Shown in pieces: positions 26,692 to 36,344 of a stretch of 47,488 nt of DNA. The notes below the pieces were generated by a model. It was given only the letters and a program-made list of their open reading frames with translations, searched no databases and was not told the origin of the DNA. Made by a program: the position numbers and the translations under genes. The stretch spans positions 1 to 47,488 of the forward strand of contig NZ_WKYV01000033.1 in the NCBI RefSeq assembly GCF_009677585.1. The letters are read 5' to 3'. This DNA comes from Lactonifactor sp. BIOML-A5. Lineage in GTDB: Bacteria; Bacillota; Clostridia; Lachnospirales; Lachnospiraceae. Position 1 is the stretch's first letter. The number at the start of each line of letters is the position of its first letter.

Positions 26692-28986
26692 ATGGAAGAC
26701 AAGCTATATCAGATGATGGATTGGCCAAAGATTGAAGCTGTGGTTTACTCTGAGGAGAGTACCCCCCGCAATCTTTTAGGTCCCCGGGTTACAGAAGAAG
26801 GGATATTGATTCAGTGCTTTTATCCGCAGGCAGAAAAAGTCAGCGTGCATGTAATAAAGGATAGCAAGAGGTATGAAATGGTGATGGAGGATGAAGGGGG
26901 ATACTTTGCCGTGCTGATACCCGGAAAGAATATTCCTCTGTATCGTCTGGTTGTGGAGAATAAGGAAGAGACCTTGGAGGTTTATGACCCGTATGCATTT
27001 CCCACGCAGATTACTCCGGAGGAGGAGCAAAAGTTTAATGCAGGAATCTGTTACGACATCTACAAAAAGCTGGGAGCTCACCGAATGACCCTGAACGGGG
27101 TAGAGGGAACGTACTTTGCGGTGTGGGCACCCAACGCCATGAGAGTCAGTGTTGTGGGAGATTTTAACCGGTGGGACGGAAGGGTATATCCCATGAACCG
27201 GCTGGATGTCTCCGGGATCTATGAGCTTTTTGTTCCTGAAATTGAATGCGGGGCTCTTTATAAGTATGAGATCAAGGCAAAAGGCGGCCTTACTTATCTG
27301 AAAGCGGATCCCTATGCAAACCAGGCCCAGCTGCGCCCGGACACAGCTTCCATCGTAGCAGATCTGGAGAGCTATCAGTGGGAAGATAAGGAATGGATGA
27401 AAAAGCGAAAGCAGGTCAATGACGAGAAAAAACCTATGGTCATTTATGAAATGCACCTTGGTTCCTGGAAGAGGCCGGAGGCCGGGGATACTTTCTGTAA
27501 TTACAGAGAGACGGCAGAGGAGCTTGCGGCATATGTAAAGGATATGGGATATACCCATGTGGAACTGATGCCCGTGATGGAGCACCCCCTGGATGCCTCC
27601 TGGGGGTATCAGGTGACGGGATATTATGCCCCTACCAGCAGATACGGTACCTGTGAAGATTTTATGTACTTCGTAGACTATCTACACAGGCAGGGGATAG
27701 GGGTAATCCTTGATTGGGTACCTGCGCATTTTCCCAAGGATACCTTTGGACTTTCTAATTTTGACGGAACCTGCCTGTATGAACATCTGGATCCAAGACA
27801 GGGAATGCATCCCCACTGGGGGACCCTGATTTACAATTACGGCCGTCCGCAGGTAACAAACTTTCTGATTGCCAATGCCCTATTCTGGGCAGAGAAATAT
27901 CATGTGGACGGGATCCGCATGGATGCGGTGGCCTCTATGCTTTATCTGGACTACGGAAAGCAGGACGGAGAATGGGTGGCCAATATCTACGGGGGGAATG
28001 AGAACCTAGAAGCCATCGAATTTCTTAGGCATCTGAACTCTGTATTTAAGAAAAAGCACAGAGATGTTCTGCTGATTGCGGAGGAGTCCACTGCCTGGCC
28101 CCGGATTACCGGCAGCCTGGAGGAGGACGGACTGGGATTTGACTACAAATGGAATATGGGATGGATGAATGACTTTATCCGGTATATGTGCTACGATCCT
28201 CTCTTTCGGGGAGGGCACCACGATGAACTTACGTTTAGTATGATTTATGCATACAGCGAAAAGTTTCTGCTCAGTCTGTCCCACGATGAAGTCGTGCACG
28301 GCAAATGCTCTCTCCTGAATAAGATGCCTGGGGAGAAAGAGAAAAAGTTTGCCAATCTCAGGGCAGCTTATGGCTTTATGCTGGCACATCCCGGCAAAAA
28401 GCTTCTGTTTATGGGACAGGAATTTGCCCAGGAACGGGAATGGTCAGAGGAGAGGGGACTTGACTGGGAACTGTTGGAAGAGGAACCCCACAGACAGATG
28501 CAAAACTATGTGAAGGCCCTGTGGCATTTGTATAAGGAATATCCCGCATTGTATTACCTGGACTTTGATACGGATGGGTTTGAGTGGATCAACCAGCTGG
28601 AGTATGAGAAAAATATGCTCACCTTTCTGAGAAAGACCAGAAGAAATGCGGATACTCTGCTGCTTGTATGCAATTTTTCAGATGTAGAGTATGATGGATA
28701 CCAGGTTGGTGTTCCCTATGCAGGGAAGTACAAGGAGGTTTTTAACAGTGACAGAAAGGAATTTGGCGGTTCGGGGGTGGTAAATCCCAGGGTGAAAATG
28801 TCTAAAAAAGCGGAGTGCGACGAACGGAAGAACTCCATTGTGATTAAGGTGCCGCCTCTTAGCTTCCAGATTTTTGCATACAGGAAGGAAGTGGATAAGG
28901 TAGTAGATAACAAAACTGCCAGGAAAAAGAGAAAGACTGCAGCCGGGAGAAATCTGAAAAAAGAGCTGGCGGATAAAATGTTATAG
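26692..28986 (+). CDS. glgB: 1,4-alpha-glucan branching enzyme
   Basis: The enzyme makes alpha-1,6 branches in glycogen. The 764-residue protein has an N-terminal CBM48-like region (GTYFAVWAPNAMRVSVVGDFN near 140), then a GH13 barrel with the nucleophile in DGIRMDAV (about 411), the acid/base in LLIAEEST (about 464) and SLSHDEVVHGK. An unusual Lys/Arg-rich tail ends the protein. AGGAGG fits the ATG at 26692; the ATG 6 nt before it is too close to that site. No other glycogen genes are adjacent. Confidence 0.95.
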   Translation: MEDKLYQMMDWPKIEAVVYSEESTPRNLLGPRVTEEGILIQCFYPQAEKVSVHVIKDSKRYEMVMEDEGGYFAVLIPGKNIPLYRLVVENKEETLEVYDPYAFPTQITPEEEQKFNAGICYDIYKKLGAHRMTLNGVEGTYFAVWAPNAMRVSVVGDFNRWDGRVYPMNRLDVSGIYELFVPEIECGALYKYEIKAKGGLTYLKADPYANQAQLRPDTASIVADLESYQWEDKEWMKKRKQVNDEKKPMVIYEMHLGSWKRPEAGDTFCNYRETAEELAAYVKDMGYTHVELMPVMEHPLDASWGYQVTGYYAPTSRYGTCEDFMYFVDYLHRQGIGVILDWVPAHFPKDTFGLSNFDGTCLYEHLDPRQGMHPHWGTLIYNYGRPQVTNFLIANALFWAEKYHVDGIRMDAVASMLYLDYGKQDGEWVANIYGGNENLEAIEFLRHLNSVFKKKHRDVLLIAEESTAWPRITGSLEEDGLGFDYKWNMGWMNDFIRYMCYDPLFRGGHHDELTFSMIYAYSEKFLLSLSHDEVVHGKCSLLNKMPGEKEKKFANLRAAYGFMLAHPGKKLLFMGQEFAQEREWSEERGLDWELLEEEPHRQMQNYVKALWHLYKEYPALYYLDFDTDGFEWINQLEYEKNMLTFLRKTRRNADTLLLVCNFSDVEYDGYQVGVPYAGKYKEVFNSDRKEFGGSGVVNPRVKMSKKAECDERKNSIVIKVPPLSFQIFAYRKEVDKVVDNKTARKKRKTAAGRNLKKELADKML

Positions 28987-29003
28987 AAAACAGGAGATGT
29001 TGC

Positions 29004-29852
29004 ATGGATACTGAAACAGTGGAAGTACACAAGATGATTACGTATTTTGAGGCTATGCTTCCTACGGTGATTAACTTTGCCATAAAAGTAGTTCTGGCGC
29101 TGCTGGTATACTTTATCTGTTCTAAGATAATCAAAAAGCTGTGCAAGGTGCTGAGAGCCTCTATGGAGAAGGCGGGCATTGACCTGGGAGTCGTGCAGTT
29201 TGTGAATTCTATTGCCAGGGCAGGACTTTATTTTCTGCTTATTGTTACCATAGCAGTGCGGTTTGGAATTAAGGAATCCTCTGTGGCGGCTTTGCTGGCA
29301 TCCGGAGGTGTGGCGGTTGGCCTTGCCCTGCAGGGAGGGCTCTCAAACTTTGCCGGCGGTGTGATTATTCTGGCACTGAAGCCATTTCAGGTGGGAGACT
29401 ATATCATTGAAAATACCAGTAAACAGGAGGGAACGGTTACCAAGATAGAGATGTTTTATACGACACTCTCTACTGTAGACAACAAGCGGATTGTCATCCC
29501 CAATGGGACTCTTACAGAGGCGAGTGTGGTCAATGTTACGGCCCAGGAGAAGAGAAAGCTGGAATTTAAAATCGGAATTTCCTACCAGTCGGATCTGAAA
29601 AAGGCAAAAGGGATTCTGGAGCGTCTGCTTCACGAGGACCCCTGTATTATGTCAGATCAGGAGATGATTGTTTTTGTGGATGAATTGGGGGAAAGCTCTG
29701 TGATTATTGGCTTTCGGGCCTGGGTGAAGACGGAAGAGTACTGGAACACCAAGTGGAGGCTTAACGAAAAGGTAAAACTTGCATTTGACGAGGAAGATAT
29801 CGAAATACCATACAACAAACTGGATGTGAGAGTCAGCCACATGGAACAGTGA
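29004..29852 (+). CDS. Small-conductance mechanosensitive channel (MscS family)
   Basis: This membrane channel opens under osmotic down-shock. The 282-residue protein has three hydrophobic helices, the pore helix VAVGLALQGGLSNFAGG with its Gly/Ala packing pattern, then the beta domain (FQVGDYIIE...GTVTKIEMFYTTLSTVDNKRIVIPNG) and a C-terminal alpha/beta domain. It begins 17 nt after glgB behind CAGGAGATG, so the two are probably co-transcribed. Length is typical for MscS. Confidence 0.94.
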   Translation: MDTETVEVHKMITYFEAMLPTVINFAIKVVLALLVYFICSKIIKKLCKVLRASMEKAGIDLGVVQFVNSIARAGLYFLLIVTIAVRFGIKESSVAALLASGGVAVGLALQGGLSNFAGGVIILALKPFQVGDYIIENTSKQEGTVTKIEMFYTTLSTVDNKRIVIPNGTLTEASVVNVTAQEKRKLEFKIGISYQSDLKKAKGILERLLHEDPCIMSDQEMIVFVDELGESSVIIGFRAWVKTEEYWNTKWRLNEKVKLAFDEEDIEIPYNKLDVRVSHMEQ

Positions 29853-29872
29853 CAGGAGAGGAGATGCATTCT

Positions 29873-30469
29873 ATGAAAGCAAAAAAACTATCGGCAATTC
29901 TTTTGGCGTTCTGTCTGGGTACAGGGGGAATCGCCGGCTGCGGTACAGGAGACGAGGTCAAGACCACAGAACAAGAAGCAGAAAGCAATACTTCCCAGGA
30001 AGACGGACAGGATACCCAAAAGACAGAGAAGGAAGAGAACAAAGAGGAGGCACCTAAGGAAGAGAAGGAGACATCCTCCATTCCTGCGGAAAACGGAAAA
30101 GCTATTATCTACTCACCCAATGAGAATGCAGATGGTTATAACAAGCAGGAAATGGATTTTGAGGAGGTATCTCCTGGTATGATTATCGGTCAGATGGTGG
30201 GTGACGGAACCCTGCCGGATAGTGTGGTGGTACAGAATTTTGAAGAGGTTGACAATGAAGGAGAGCCTGCCCTCCGTCTGGATCTGTCCTCAGGGTTCGG
30301 AGAGTATGTACAGTCTATGGGCACGGCCGGGGAGGATATGACTATGGGATCTCTGGTTAACACATTTCTGGATACCTACGGGGCTTCCTCTATAGAGATT
30401 TTGGTGGACGGAGAAGCCTTCAGTACCGGGCACAGTGAGTACAGCGGGTTCTTAAGCCGTTATGAATAA
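29873..30469 (+). CDS. GerMN-like lipoprotein
   Basis: The product is an exported lipoprotein of 198 residues. The signal peptide ends in a lipobox (IAGC), then an acidic, Glu-rich linker of about 45 residues and a C-terminal domain resembling GerMN (KAIIYSPNENADGYN, then LVNTFLDTYGASSIEILVDGE). GerMN domains occur in spore germination and envelope proteins; the role here is unknown. The ATG at 29873 is about 10 nt after GAGGAG; ATG 29864 is also possible. It follows mscS closely. Confidence 0.8.
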   Translation: MKAKKLSAILLAFCLGTGGIAGCGTGDEVKTTEQEAESNTSQEDGQDTQKTEKEENKEEAPKEEKETSSIPAENGKAIIYSPNENADGYNKQEMDFEEVSPGMIIGQMVGDGTLPDSVVVQNFEEVDNEGEPALRLDLSSGFGEYVQSMGTAGEDMTMGSLVNTFLDTYGASSIEILVDGEAFSTGHSEYSGFLSRYE

Positions 30470-30497
30470 GGAAAACAGGATAAAAACAGAATATGAT

Positions 30498-30547
30498 TAA
30501 AAAAGAAGAAGGATCTGATGCCTAAGCACGGATCCTTCTTCTTTTTT
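30498..30547 (+). terminator. Terminator before the ethanolamine operon
   Basis: AAAAAGAAGAAGGATC pairs with GATCCTTCTTCTTTTT around a 16-nt loop, followed by further T residues. It ends the lipoprotein transcript, 76 nt before eutG. Confidence 0.85.
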
Positions 30548-30622
30548 CTTGCAGATTCTGCATAAATTTCCGTAAACTCACAGAAACTAAAGCAAGGAAA
30601 AGAAGAATGTGAGGACAGAGAT

Positions 30623-31753
30623 ATGACGGAATTCGGATTGAAAACAACAGTACATTTCGGCCAGGCACCTCTTTCTTATCTAGATACCCTGAAAGCACAG
30701 AAAATATTCATTGTTACAGACCCTTTTATGGTGGAGTCAAAGATGGCAGACAGGATTACGGAACGGCTGACAGGAAAGGAAGTCAGTATCTTCAGCAATG
30801 TGGTTCCGGATCCGCCTATGGAGCTGGTAGTGCAGGGAGTTAATGAAGTCATTGCCTTCCGCCCGGATCTGCTCATTGCCTTGGGCGGCGGTTCAGCCAT
30901 AGATGAGGCAAAAGCAATTATGCAGTTCTCCAGAAAGATTGGGGATCTGCCGGATATGGACTTCATTGCCGTTCCTACTACAAGCGGAACGGGATCGGAG
31001 GTTACTTCATTTGCAGTGATTACAGACAGGGAAAAGGGAAGAAAGTATCCATTGGTGGCACCGGAGCTTTTGCCGGATGTGGCAATTTTAGACAGTGATT
31101 TGGTAAAAAGCGTTCCCCCGGGGATTGTGGCTGACACAGGCATTGATGTACTTACCCACGCCCTGGAGGCTTATGTGTCCCAGAAAGCCAATTTTTTTAC
31201 AGATGCGTTCGCAGAGAAGGCTGTCCTTACGGTCTTTCAGTATCTTCTCCGTTCTTTTGAAAGCAAAGAGGATACGGAGGCCAGAGAACAGATGCACTAT
31301 GCCTCCTGTATGGCAGGAATGGCATTTGACCAGACCTCTCTGGGGGTGAATCATGGAATTGCCCATAACATCGGGGGAAGATTCAAGGTCCCTCATGGCA
31401 GGGCAAACGGGATTCTGCTTCCCCATATAGTAGAATACAATGCCGATCTGAAGGATTATCAGCAGAAGGAGTACTGCCTGGCGGCAAGGAAATATGCAAG
31501 ACTTGCTGAGCTGCTGGGAATTGGAGGCGTGAATGTACGCACGGGTGTCAGGAATCTTATCAGTCATATCAGAAAACTGGAAAAAGCGCTGAAGATGCCC
31601 CAGGGATTTCATGACTGTAAAATAGCACAGGCGGACTACCAGAAGGAAGAAGAAACAATTGCGGCGGGAGTGCTGGCAGACGGCTGTACGGCAACAAATC
31701 CCAGGCCGGTTACCCGGGCAGATGTAATAAAAATTCTCAGACAGGCCTGGTAA
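30623..31753 (+). CDS. eutG: Iron-containing alcohol dehydrogenase EutG/PduQ type
   Basis: The enzyme reduces acetaldehyde to ethanol and regenerates NAD+ inside the microcompartment. The 376-residue protein has GGGSAIDEAK at 88-97, PTTSGTGSEVT at 118-128, and predicted metal ligands Asp175, His179, His244 and His258 (GIDVLTHALEAY, NHGIAHN, PHGRANG). It is the first gene of the eut cluster, as in other Firmicutes. It shares features with PduQ, so the name follows context. Confidence 0.9.
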   Translation: MTEFGLKTTVHFGQAPLSYLDTLKAQKIFIVTDPFMVESKMADRITERLTGKEVSIFSNVVPDPPMELVVQGVNEVIAFRPDLLIALGGGSAIDEAKAIMQFSRKIGDLPDMDFIAVPTTSGTGSEVTSFAVITDREKGRKYPLVAPELLPDVAILDSDLVKSVPPGIVADTGIDVLTHALEAYVSQKANFFTDAFAEKAVLTVFQYLLRSFESKEDTEAREQMHYASCMAGMAFDQTSLGVNHGIAHNIGGRFKVPHGRANGILLPHIVEYNADLKDYQQKEYCLAARKYARLAELLGIGGVNVRTGVRNLISHIRKLEKALKMPQGFHDCKIAQADYQKEEETIAAGVLADGCTATNPRPVTRADVIKILRQAW

Positions 31754-31777
31754 TGAGAGAGACAGGGCGGTGATGGA

Positions 31778-32128
31778 ATGGAGCAGCAGGAAAAACAACG
31801 GATAATTCAGGAATTTGTACCCGGCAAACAGGTGACTTTGGCACATGTGATTGCAGGACCGGACAGGGATATCTATGTGAAGCTGGGGTTGGAACCTGGA
31901 AGGCAGGATGCCATCGGAATCCTGACAATCACTCCCAGCGAGGGATCAATTATTGCAGCTGACATAGCTACTAAGGCATCGGATATCACCCTTGGATTCA
32001 TTGACAGATTCAGCGGGGCTTTGGTATTTACCGGGGATATCAGTTCTGTTGAGGCAGCTATTAAGGATATTTTAAGGACGCTGGAACAGGATTTGGGATT
32101 CGCACCGGCTCCTGTTACGAGGTCTTAG
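31778..32128 (+). CDS. eutS: Ethanolamine microcompartment shell protein EutS
   Basis: This hexameric shell protein has a circularly permuted BMC domain and 116 residues, close to the 111 of E. coli EutS. Diagnostic stretches are [41 protein letters not shown] and [18 protein letters not shown]. It lies 24 nt after eutG and 2 nt before eutP. The ribosome site GGCGGTGATGGA is moderate. Confidence 0.95.
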   Translation: MEQQEKQRIIQEFVPGKQVTLAHVIAGPDRDIYVKLGLEPGRQDAIGILTITPSEGSIIAADIATKASDITLGFIDRFSGALVFTGDISSVEAAIKDILRTLEQDLGFAPAPVTRS

Positions 32129-32130
32129 CT

Positions 32131-32601
32131 ATGAAAAAGGTAATTTTTATGGGAAAGACAGGGTGCGGGAAAACGACACTGTGCCAAAAGCTCCACGAAC
32201 AGGAGCTGAATTATAAAAAGACACAGGCAGTTGAACGCTACGGAGATGCCATTGACACCCCAGGGGAATATCTGGAAAACCGGCATTTTTACAATGCATT
32301 GATTATGTCGGCCATTGATGCACGGATAATTGCCCTTGTGGCGGACCCCACTTCCTCTTATCAGGCAATTCCCCCTGGTTTTGCCAGTATATTCGGAAAA
32401 AAGGTGATTGGGATTATTACAAAGTGCAGGGAAGCAACCCAGGATCAGATCCAAAAAGCCAAAGGAGAGCTGCAGGCAGGGGGCGCCTGGCCTATATTTA
32501 CGGTAGACACACCCGCAGGGGTGGGAATCCCGGAATTATTTGATTATCTGGAGAAAGAGGGGAAAGTCAGTGAAGGAAGAGCTGCTCAGTGTAGGAATTG
32601 A
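32131..32601 (+). CDS. eutP: EutP P-loop protein
   Basis: EutP-family protein of 156 residues with a P-loop GKTGCGKT at 8-15 near the N-terminus and a G-protein-like core. Salmonella EutP has acetate kinase activity, and the family lies in eut/pdu loci; here the exact role is inferred. It starts 2 nt after eutS and overlaps the eutA start by 32 nt. In most Firmicute loci eutV and eutW would follow; they do not here. Confidence 0.92.
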   Translation: MKKVIFMGKTGCGKTTLCQKLHEQELNYKKTQAVERYGDAIDTPGEYLENRHFYNALIMSAIDARIIALVADPTSSYQAIPPGFASIFGKKVIGIITKCREATQDQIQKAKGELQAGGAWPIFTVDTPAGVGIPELFDYLEKEGKVSEGRAAQCRN

Positions 32602-34003
32602 TCTGGGAACGAGTACAACACAATTGATTTTTTCAAAATTAATTGTGGAAAACATGGCCAGCAGCTATACCGTTCCCCGTATGGTAATTGCAGACAAACA
32701 GATCATTTATAAAAGTGAAATATATTTTACGCCACTTCTGGGAGAATCTCAGAACCGCATTGATTTTGAAAAAATCAGAGATATTGTGGACGATGAATAC
32801 AAAAAGGCAGGTATCCGAAAAGAGCAAATTGATACCGGAGCCGTGATTATCACCGGCGAGACAGCCAGAAAAGAGAATGCCAGAGAGGTGGTTAATGCCC
32901 TTGGGGATTTTGCCGGGGATTTTGTGGTGGCTACTGCCGGACCGGATCTGGAGAGTGTTATCTCAGGAAAAGGGGCAGGGGCAGATGACTATTCCAAGGA
33001 ACACCATACCACGGTAGTTAACATAGATATCGGTGGTGGCACCAGTAATCTTGCGGTATTTCAGAGGGGAGATACCTGTGATACCGGATGTCTGGATATT
33101 GGGGGGCGCCTGATAAAGGCAGATGCAGACACTCACAGAATCACCTATATTGCCCCAAAGCTGCAGGAGATTATTCAAAGGGAACATCTGCCTCTGGCGG
33201 TAGGTGATACCGCTACAGAGGCAAATGTGGCGCCTGTGATTGCTATTATGGTTTCTGCTCTGGAGGCGAGTGTGGGGCTTAAGCCCCAGGGGGAATATTA
33301 TCAGCTTCTGGTCACACACAGGGGAATAGAATTCAAAGAACCAATTCCTTATATCAGCTTTTCCGGGGGTGTGGCGGAGGCGGTTTATCAATCCCGTAAG
33401 TTTGAAGACAAGTTCTGCTATGGGGACATCGGAATACTTCTGGGGGAAGCCATTGCACGGTCTGAGCTTTGCAGGAAGATGAAGGTGATAGAAAGCAGAG
33501 AAAGAATTCGGGCTACAGTGGTAGGCGCCGGAAGCCATACTACAGAAATCAGCGGAAGCACAATTACTTACACAAAAGATACTTTTCCCGTAAAAAACCT
33601 TCCGGTGCTGAAGATAAGCCCAAGGGAGGAGCAGGAAAACCTGGCTGAAAGTCTGAGAAAGAAGATTGAATGGTTTGAGGTAGAGGACAGCCTGCAGCCG
33701 GTTGCGGTAGCTTTGACGGGGGCAGAGAACCCTACTTTTGCGGAAGTACAGACCTATGCCGGCGAGCTGCTTTTAGGCATGAAAGCCCTGATGGAGCGGG
33801 GACTGCCGGTTATTGTCATTGTGGAGAGAGATATGGCAAAGGTACTGGGGCAGTCTATGTACGCTCTCCTGGGGTACGGGAAAGACGTTGTCTGTCTGGA
33901 CGGTGTAAGGCTCCAGGAAGGAGATTATATTGATATCGGGAGGCCTATTGCCCAGGGAAGTGTTCTCCCTGTGGTGGTAAAGACCCTGGTATTTCATTCA
34001 TAG
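32570..34003 (+). CDS. eutA: Ethanolamine ammonia-lyase reactivating factor EutA
   Basis: This Hsp70/actin-like ATPase exchanges damaged cobalamin from EutBC. The 477-residue protein begins VKEELLSVGIDLGTSTTQ and carries a second nucleotide-binding motif, VVNIDIGGGTSNLAVF, and GAGSHTTEISGS. A GTG start at 32570 is placed inside eutP behind AGAGGGGAAAG; a frame-open ATG at 32540 has no ribosome site. The 32-nt overlap suggests coupled translation with eutP. Confidence 0.95.
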   Translation: MKEELLSVGIDLGTSTTQLIFSKLIVENMASSYTVPRMVIADKQIIYKSEIYFTPLLGESQNRIDFEKIRDIVDDEYKKAGIRKEQIDTGAVIITGETARKENAREVVNALGDFAGDFVVATAGPDLESVISGKGAGADDYSKEHHTTVVNIDIGGGTSNLAVFQRGDTCDTGCLDIGGRLIKADADTHRITYIAPKLQEIIQREHLPLAVGDTATEANVAPVIAIMVSALEASVGLKPQGEYYQLLVTHRGIEFKEPIPYISFSGGVAEAVYQSRKFEDKFCYGDIGILLGEAIARSELCRKMKVIESRERIRATVVGAGSHTTEISGSTITYTKDTFPVKNLPVLKISPREEQENLAESLRKKIEWFEVEDSLQPVAVALTGAENPTFAEVQTYAGELLLGMKALMERGLPVIVIVERDMAKVLGQSMYALLGYGKDVVCLDGVRLQEGDYIDIGRPIAQGSVLPVVVKTLVFHS

Positions 34004-34029
34004 AAAACAATGGAAAATGGAGGAAAGCC

Positions 34030-35394
34030 ATGATTTTAAAAACAAAACTTTTTGGGCATGTATATGCATTTTCGTCCCTGAAGGAAGTGCTGGCAAAGGC
34101 AAATGAAGAGAAATCAGGGGATAAGCTTGCAGGGATTGCGGCGGAAACAGCGGAAGAAAGAGTGGCCGCCAAGATTGTATTGTCTGAAATTACACTGGAG
34201 GATCTGCGGAATCACCCTGTAGTTCCCTATGAGACGGATGAAGTCACAAGAATCATACAGGATGATGTAAACGAATCTATCTACAATGAAATTAAGAGAA
34301 TGACAGTGTCCGAACTGCGGGAATGGATCCTGGATGAAGCTCATACCGGAGAAGATATTAAAAGAATATCCAGGGGTCTCACATCTGAGATGGTGGCTGC
34401 GGTGGCAAAGCTCATGTCTAACATGGATTTGATCTATGGGGCTAAAAAGATTCGTATCACGGCCCACTGCAATACTACCATCGGGGAAGCGGGGACACTC
34501 TCCTCCAGACTGCAGCCAAACCACCCCACAGACGATCCGGACGGCATTATGGCATCTCTTTTGGAAGGGCTGACCTATGGGGCTGGGGATGCGCTGCTGG
34601 GTCTGAATCCAGTAGATGATTCGGCGGAAAGTGTGACGCGTATCCTAAAACGCTTCGAGGAAATCAAGAGAAAGTACGAGATCCCTACCCAGACCTGTGT
34701 TCTGGCTCATGTAACCACACAGATGGAGGCCATTAAAATGGGTGCTCCCACAGACCTGATCTTCCAGTCCATCGCCGGGTCTGAACTGGGCAATACTGCT
34801 TTTGGTTTCAATGCGGCAACTATAGAAGAGGCGCGCCAGATGGCACTGAGCAGGGGGACAGCCACAGGCCCTAACGTAATGTATTTCGAAACAGGTCAGG
34901 GTTCTGAACTCTCATCAGAAGCCCACCACGGCGCGGATCAGGTGACCATGGAAGCCAGGTGCTATGGATTTGCCAAGCACTTTCAGCCGTTTTTGGTGAA
35001 CACGGTGGTAGGATTTATCGGACCGGAATATCTGTATGACGGCCGACAGGTAAACCGTGCGGGCCTTGAAGATCACTTTATGGGAAAACTTACCGGGATC
35101 TCCATGGGATGTGATGCCTGCTATACCAATCATATGAAAGCTGACCAGAATACCATCGAGGATCTGTCGGTCTTACTGACAGCAGCAGGATGTAACTATT
35201 TCATGGGAATACCTCACGGAGATGATGTTATGCTGAATTATCAGACGACAGGTTTCCAGGAGACAGCTTCTCTTCGGGAAATCTTTGGTTTGACAGCAAT
35301 CAGGCCTTTCCATGAATGGCTGCTTCGTATGGGGTATGTGGATGAGAGAGGTCATCTGACGGGACGTGCCGGGGATGCCTCCACATTATTTTAA
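34030..35394 (+). CDS. eutB: Ethanolamine ammonia-lyase large subunit EutB
   Basis: This catalytic subunit splits ethanolamine to acetaldehyde and ammonia using adenosylcobalamin. The 454-residue length equals the family norm (453 in E. coli). Typical stretches include LMSNMDLIYGAKKI, RLQPNHPTDDPDGIMASLLEGL, GDALLGLNPVDDS, VMYFETGQGSELSSEAHHGADQ and CDACYTNHMKADQN. GGAGGAAAG precedes the ATG. Its partner EutC follows after 14 nt. Confidence 0.97.
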   Translation: MILKTKLFGHVYAFSSLKEVLAKANEEKSGDKLAGIAAETAEERVAAKIVLSEITLEDLRNHPVVPYETDEVTRIIQDDVNESIYNEIKRMTVSELREWILDEAHTGEDIKRISRGLTSEMVAAVAKLMSNMDLIYGAKKIRITAHCNTTIGEAGTLSSRLQPNHPTDDPDGIMASLLEGLTYGAGDALLGLNPVDDSAESVTRILKRFEEIKRKYEIPTQTCVLAHVTTQMEAIKMGAPTDLIFQSIAGSELGNTAFGFNAATIEEARQMALSRGTATGPNVMYFETGQGSELSSEAHHGADQVTMEARCYGFAKHFQPFLVNTVVGFIGPEYLYDGRQVNRAGLEDHFMGKLTGISMGCDACYTNHMKADQNTIEDLSVLLTAAGCNYFMGIPHGDDVMLNYQTTGFQETASLREIFGLTAIRPFHEWLLRMGYVDERGHLTGRAGDASTLF

Positions 35395-35408
35395 AGGAGG
35401 AAAGGTGA

Positions 35409-36326
35409 ATGCAGGATACAGATGTAAGAGCTTTAGTAGAACAAATGGTAGAAGATATGCTGAAGGGGAAATCTCTTCAGACCTCCTCTGACAGTAAAAG
35501 CAGCTATGCAGCATCCGGCGGACAGAATAACAGACTTGAGAAAGCGCCGGAAAGCACCGATGGGGGACAGATGCTGCCGGATATTACCCAGATAGATTTG
35601 AGAAAACAACTGCTGGTTAAAAAACCGAAGGACAGGGAGGGATATCTGGCCATGAAAGCCAAGACTCCCGCCAGACTGGGAATCGGAAGAGCAGGAGCAA
35701 GGTATAAAACAGCGACTATGCTCCGTGTGCGGGCAGATCATGCGGCTGCTCAGGATGCGGTATTCTCTGATGTTTCAGAAGAATTTATCAAAAAACATCA
35801 ATTTGTATTCGTAAAAACAAAATGTAAAGATAAGGATGAATATCTGACCCGCCCCGATTTGGGAAGAAGGTTCGCGGATAAGGAAAGAGAGATTATAAAA
35901 GCTGCCTACAAAGATCACCCTAAGGTAATTATTGTGGTGGGGGACGGCCTTTCATCCTCTGCGGTAGAGGCGAATGCTGCTGAGATGATTCCTGCCATAT
36001 CCCAGGGGCTGAAAGCGAAAGGGATAAGCACGGGGCCTATCCTATTTATCAAATATGCCAGAGTCGGAGCTATGGATGACATCGGGGAGATTACAGGAGC
36101 AGAAGTTATCTGTATGCTGGTTGGTGAGCGTCCGGGCCTTGTTACGGCAGAGTCTATGTCTGCCTATATTGCCTACCATCCCCGTCATGGGCTGGCAGAA
36201 GCTAAGAGAACCGTTATCAGCAATATTCACAAAGGCGGTACCACGGCAGTGGAAGCAGGGGCGCATGCCTCAGGTATTATTATGAAAATGCTGGAGCAGA
36301 AGGCTTCCGGTATTGATCTGAAATAA
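35409..36326 (+). CDS. eutC: Ethanolamine ammonia-lyase small subunit EutC
   Basis: This subunit completes the cobalamin site of the lyase. The 305-residue protein starts with an amphipathic helix (about 4-19, [16 protein letters not shown]) and a polar linker (about 20-57), the layout of known encapsulation peptides that target enzymes into microcompartments. The core begins at [10 protein letters not shown] and includes [28 protein letters not shown] and [19 protein letters not shown] precedes the ATG. Confidence 0.96.
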   Translation: MQDTDVRALVEQMVEDMLKGKSLQTSSDSKSSYAASGGQNNRLEKAPESTDGGQMLPDITQIDLRKQLLVKKPKDREGYLAMKAKTPARLGIGRAGARYKTATMLRVRADHAAAQDAVFSDVSEEFIKKHQFVFVKTKCKDKDEYLTRPDLGRRFADKEREIIKAAYKDHPKVIIVVGDGLSSSAVEANAAEMIPAISQGLKAKGISTGPILFIKYARVGAMDDIGEITGAEVICMLVGERPGLVTAESMSAYIAYHPRHGLAEAKRTVISNIHKGGTTAVEAGAHASGIIMKMLEQKASGIDLK

Positions 36327-36344
36327 CAGAAAGGAAAGCAAGCC

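Noticed and set aside
30498..30547. EutV-type antitermination leader before eutG
   Set aside because: The hairpin is a plain terminator. The paired hexaloop hairpins with A1/G4 expected for EutV are not seen.
31088..31846. A 252-residue minus-strand frame opposite eutG
   Set aside because: It is an antisense shadow of the dehydrogenase gene.
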